From Dissophora ornata (lineage: Eukaryota; Mortierellomycota; Mortierellomycetes; Mortierellales; Mortierellaceae), in the NCBI GenBank assembly GCA_025201705.1, contig MU616597.1, positions 8,778 through 72,777 of the forward strand: a stretch of 64,000 nucleotides of DNA, read 5' to 3'. The notes beneath the pieces were generated by a model. It was not told where the DNA came from. It saw only the letters and a list, made by a program, of their open reading frames with translations, and searched no databases. The translations under genes and the position numbers were made by a program. Below, in pieces: positions 60,706-64,000 of this stretch; position 1 is the stretch's first letter, and every line of letters begins with the position of its first letter.

Positions 60706-62245
60706 TTACTCCTTGAGCTTCTTGGAACCGCGGAGCAAACCGGTGCGGCGGGCAGCAATGAGACCAGACTTCTGACCGGGGACGGCATCGCGGGCAATGG
60801 TCGAGGCGTGACCAATGTGCTGATGGTTTCCTCCTCCTGTTAGTCACAAAAAAAAATATAGAACAGAGAAAGTGAGTATTTCATATTTCCAATTTTGTGG
60901 AGCAAATCTTCATTCTCGAAATAAACATGTAACATACCGTGGGGATGGTCGACGCTGTGTAAAGTGCAATCCAATGTGTAATAGTCATTGAAGAGTGAGA
61001 GAAGCAGCAAATGGGAATATGATTAGAAAAGACCTTCGCAACTGATGTAAAAAAAAAAATAGACACACAATCTGATACGTACGGGTTCATAGCAACACCA
61101 CGAGTCTTGGGCCACGAGTTGCGCTTGACGCGGTACTTGTGGTAAGCACGACCGGCCTTCAAGAGGGGCTTGTCAATACGACCGCCTCCGGCGACGATAC
61201 CAACGGTGGCACGGGCAGTGGAGAAGACGACCTTCTTGGCACCCGAGGGGAGCTTGATGCGGGTCTTGCCATCATCGGTGTTGTGGCCAATGACGGTAGC
61301 GTAACCACCGGAGGTGCGGGCAAGAGCACCACGGTCGCCGACGGTCTCCTCGACGTTGCAGACAACGGTACCCTCGGGCATGGAGCCCAAAGGAAGGACG
61401 TTACCAATGTTCAAGGCAGCCTTCTTACCGCAGTAGATGAACTGACCGGTGTAGGTACCCTCTAGAAGCACGCAGATCAAAAAGGAAATGATTAAGAGCG
61501 TTAGTATCAAATGTGGGAGATTCGACGACCAAGATTGGGTGAAAACTTCGAGATTGCGATAGCGTGCACTCACCAGTGGCAATGAAGGTCTCAGTGCGCA
61601 TCTTGTATCTAAATAGTTTGAGAATGAACAGATGATGATTGTTCAATAACGGCTCTGTTCGCGGTCAATGGCTAGAGACAGCGTCTCGTTCGAGCAGGTT
61701 CATGATCCTGTATCGATCTTTGAAAGCTGTACCGAAATAGCGAGCCTTTCGCCGCATTTCTTTATCCACTTGAAAGATCGCATGGCAGCGACATTCATCA
61801 CGACCTGTTGCGGACGTATACACACAGTTTGTTGGTGTAAACTCTGGAGTCGAGGATGGAGGTGTTTGTCGAAAAATTGATTCGATTAGTCCTTGTCGTG
61901 CTCGTCCCGGACCATTGAGACTATCCTTGTAAATGCTCATCCTGTACTGCTAGTAAGCTCCACATGTATTCCATGCCCAGATATCTCGATAACACTGTTT
62001 CCTGTCTGATAATTGTCGCCCCATATTGGCTGCAGTATTTACCTGTAGGGATCACGGAACTGGACCTTAGCGAGGGGGGCGCCACGACCGGGGTCGTGGA
62101 TAACCTCCTTGACGATTCCACGAATGTAACCGGTACGCTCGGCGAAATCAAGGGAGCGCAACTTGGCGGCACCCTTGCGCAGGCGAGTGTGCGACTTGAA
62201 GATTCCTCCGGGACCCTTACGCTGAGCACGAATGACACGACCCAT
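60706..62245 (-). CDS. RPL2: Ribosomal protein uL2 (yeast L2 / mammalian L8), five exons
   Basis: Core protein of the large cytosolic subunit near the peptidyl-transferase centre. Exons 62245-62043, 61608-61574, 61461-61083, 60954-60938 and 60836-60706 join in frame to 254 residues, the same length as yeast L2. Landmarks: [109 protein letters not shown] and C-terminal [14 protein letters not shown]. The conserved GGGNHQHIG histidine region is completed only by including the 17-nt exon 4. The alternative frame running through that intron from 61083 downward is an artefact. Divergent from the acetyltransferase gene at 63325. Confidence 0.97.
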
Positions 62246-63324
62246 TTTCTACGAATTGATCGAATGGAGGAGGAGGGCGAGCGAAATTAGTCGCAGAGTT
62301 GATTTCTATCGATCCTGGACAAGTGCTCCATGAATTGAGGATGGATCAAGGGTTCCCCATGTAAATAGCCGATCCTGACAGCCAAAGGTCGCTCTACAAA
62401 GAGTAGGTGGTATCCCAACTAGTCCAGTGTTATAATGGTCCGTTCCGACTCCCTGGTCCCGTTATTGCTTTGCTGCAAGGTCAGATTCCCCTATGACTAG
62501 GCCAAGGGGTCTTTGCTGTGCCAGTATTCCATCGAGAAAGCGCTGTAGCCCATGCTCGTATGACGTTCGCCAGCGGCGGGTCGCCGACAATCGTGCTGTG
62601 AACACGCTGCCGCCAGCCATGGGCCGAGTACAGTGATGAGTCGCTTGATGAATCAGATCTTCGTCGGATGAGATGGGTGCGATGATGGCTGGGCCAAGAT
62701 TCCCGTGTCTCTGATCAGCCGATGGGTTTCGCAGCAAGGTTGCCTGTTGATGATCGATGTCGAGCACGCTGTCGTGTTGGATGGATCGATGGTCGATCGA
62801 TGGATGTGCGATGTCTCCTGCGTGATCTCGTTCCCCGCTACATGATTTTGCTCTGCTGGCACTCACAATTAAAAATAATCGTGGAAAGAGAGAGGCTGCA
62901 CTAAGACCGGCACACAGAGACCTAATATTTGGAGGTAAAAATGGAACTCATCATGTGACGTTTAACTCTGCCGCGCCCAACCTTCTGGACACACGGCGTT
63001 CCTGGCGCGATGCTCATATTGTTACCACCATCACTGCGGAATGAAGAACGCCAAAGGCGCCCTCGTTGTGCGCCATACTTTCTCCGCAATAGTAATCAAG
63101 AACAGATACATGCCCTCCAGCGGATAGCTCTTGTTGTAACTGCGGATTTTGTTTGTAGTATTCTGTACTCACGTTTTGTTGCCTTCCAAAATAAGAAGCG
63201 ATATGATGCCGTGATTCGCCTTAAATACGGACATTCCCAGGAACATGCAATACGTGTCTTTTCTTTCAATCCTCCCTCGCAACGCTCCCACCCAACGCCG
63301 ACTTTTAACAACAGGAAATTCAAA
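62246..63324. promoter_or_regulatory. Upstream region shared by RPL2 and the acetyltransferase gene
   Basis: About 1.08 kb between two divergent starts. It contains repeated gatcgatg-type words near 62748-62815, a possible site cluster on the RPL2 side. No gene is supported; the minus frame at 62462-62866 has no motif. Confidence 0.4.
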
Positions 63325-64000
63325 ATGGCTGTAATGCACTTCCAGACTAGCCAGCGCAAGACTATTGATATCGGCGATGGTCTCATCATGCGCTGGTCCA
63401 CAAAAGCCGACACGGAGAACGTCGCTAACCTCGTTGGCGATTCTTTCAGAGTAACAACATGACTCTGGAATACCCTGATAGATATTTTATATCAACGTTT
63501 GCCTTTGACTAAACCTTTCTTGTCTTCGCTCTTGTAACAGTGGATGCCCTTGGGTGATCCCCTTCCAGTAGACAGCGTCCCTCCCCCCAATGCGTATCTA
63601 AAAGCCGGCGCGGTAAGACAGCATTTCTATGTCATATATGGATGGATCAAGAAAGAACCGAAAATCCTGACCATCTTTTTTCAATTAGAAACGAACATTG
63701 AGCGGAAAGAGCACAGCTATGAGTGAGTTTGATTACGCGTTGGTCGAGGACACGAAGCGAGAGAAGGGCAAGAATCCGATCGTAGCCTGTGTATCCTTAC
63801 ACCGATGCCTTGCTTACTATGGGTCAGTGGATGTGCATTTTGGCAAGCCCGAGTTGATTGCCACCAACCCGGTATGTCGTAATTTTGTCCCTTCCTACAG
63901 GGGACTAGGTCAAATGTGCGGGCGAGGTTGCCGAGTGTATTAAATAACGGTTTCTGTTCTTTCTGCATCGCAGGAATATCGCAATAGGGGATTCATCCGA
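63325..64000 (+). CDS. GNAT-type N-acetyltransferase, 5' part only
   Basis: Start of a probable acetyl-CoA-dependent acetyltransferase that leaves the window. Exons 63325-63450, 63541-63612, 63689-63871 and 63974-beyond 64000 join in phase 0. The protein opens MAVMHFQTSQRKTIDIGDGL and continues RWSTKADTENVANLVGDSFR, typical of an N-terminal GNAT strand-helix. A later strand reads NPIVACVSLHRCLAYYGSVD. The last visible residues, TNPEYRNRGFIR, match the V/T-x-P-E-Y-R-x-R-G-x-x-R acetyl-CoA-binding motif, here with the junction at NP|EYRNRG. The substrate cannot be told from this fragment. Confidence 0.8.

Noticed and set aside
60881..61582. 233-codon minus-strand frame across RPL2 exon 3
   Set aside because: It reads through introns on both sides; the spliced five-exon model gives the exact 254-residue family protein.
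61609..62042. Intronic snoRNA in the first RPL2 intron
   Set aside because: Ribosomal-protein introns often host box C/D snoRNAs, but I could not find properly placed C and D boxes on the minus strand.
62462..62866. 134-codon minus-strand frame upstream of RPL2
   Set aside because: No motif, composition biased by gatcgatg words, and it lies in the divergent promoter region.
1..64000. tRNA genes, CRISPR arrays, defence islands or a biosynthetic cluster
   Set aside because: Scanning for TTCGA-type T-loops with matching stems, regularly spaced repeats and clustered pathway enzymes gave nothing convincing.

Overview
The window is fungal nuclear DNA. Genes are intron-rich, with GTAAGT/GTATGT-type donors and short pyrimidine-rich acceptors. 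Untranslated regions carry AATAAA signals, poly-A/T runs and CT tracts, and the gene set is eukaryotic housekeeping. A 254-residue uL2 ribosomal protein, calcineurin B, yeast-type Cox6, GTP cyclohydrolase II for riboflavin synthesis, and very long low-complexity scaffold proteins fit a filamentous fungus. The overall style suggests an early-diverging lineage such as Mortierella (Mucoromycota); that placement is inference.

Layout. 98-5910: inositol monophosphatase (-) diverges from a membrane-anchored carboxypeptidase Q-like M28 peptidase (+), followed by a MAT2B-like reductase (+). 6787-13294: a long RA-PH adaptor gene (+) whose last exon lies behind a 1.2-kb intron. 14120-19018: an intronless 1632-residue PPR protein (+). 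19238-21509: a seven-exon laccase (-). 24257-25259: a secreted acid phosphatase (+). 26890-32616: an SH3/RA scaffold (+). 32617-37532: gene-poor, holding a decayed pogo/Tigger-type transposon (-). 37533-42834: an ABCC/MRP transporter (+), convergent with calcineurin B (-), then an SLC33-type acetyl-CoA transporter (-). 47150-48905: decayed repeat block. 49039-52353: intronless kelch-BTB protein (-). 55599-56961: RIB1 (-). 57732-58693: COX6 (+). 60706-62245: RPL2/uL2 (-), divergent from a GNAT acetyltransferase (+) that runs off the window end.

There is no operon-like system or clear biosynthetic cluster. The genes look like ordinary neighbours. One loose theme is signalling and polarity: two RA-domain scaffolds, a kelch-BTB protein and calcineurin B. 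Another is secretion and membrane work: laccase, acid phosphatase, ABCC pump, acetyl-CoA transporter. The observations most worth a second look are the reconstructed RA-PH gene with its possible two isoforms, the repeat block near 47-49 kb, the multiply broken transposon, histidine-rich insertions in two zinc enzymes, and micro-exons in RPL2 and the laccase. I found no tRNA, rRNA, CRISPR or convincing new defence system. Exon boundaries were set by eye from reading frame and splice consensus.
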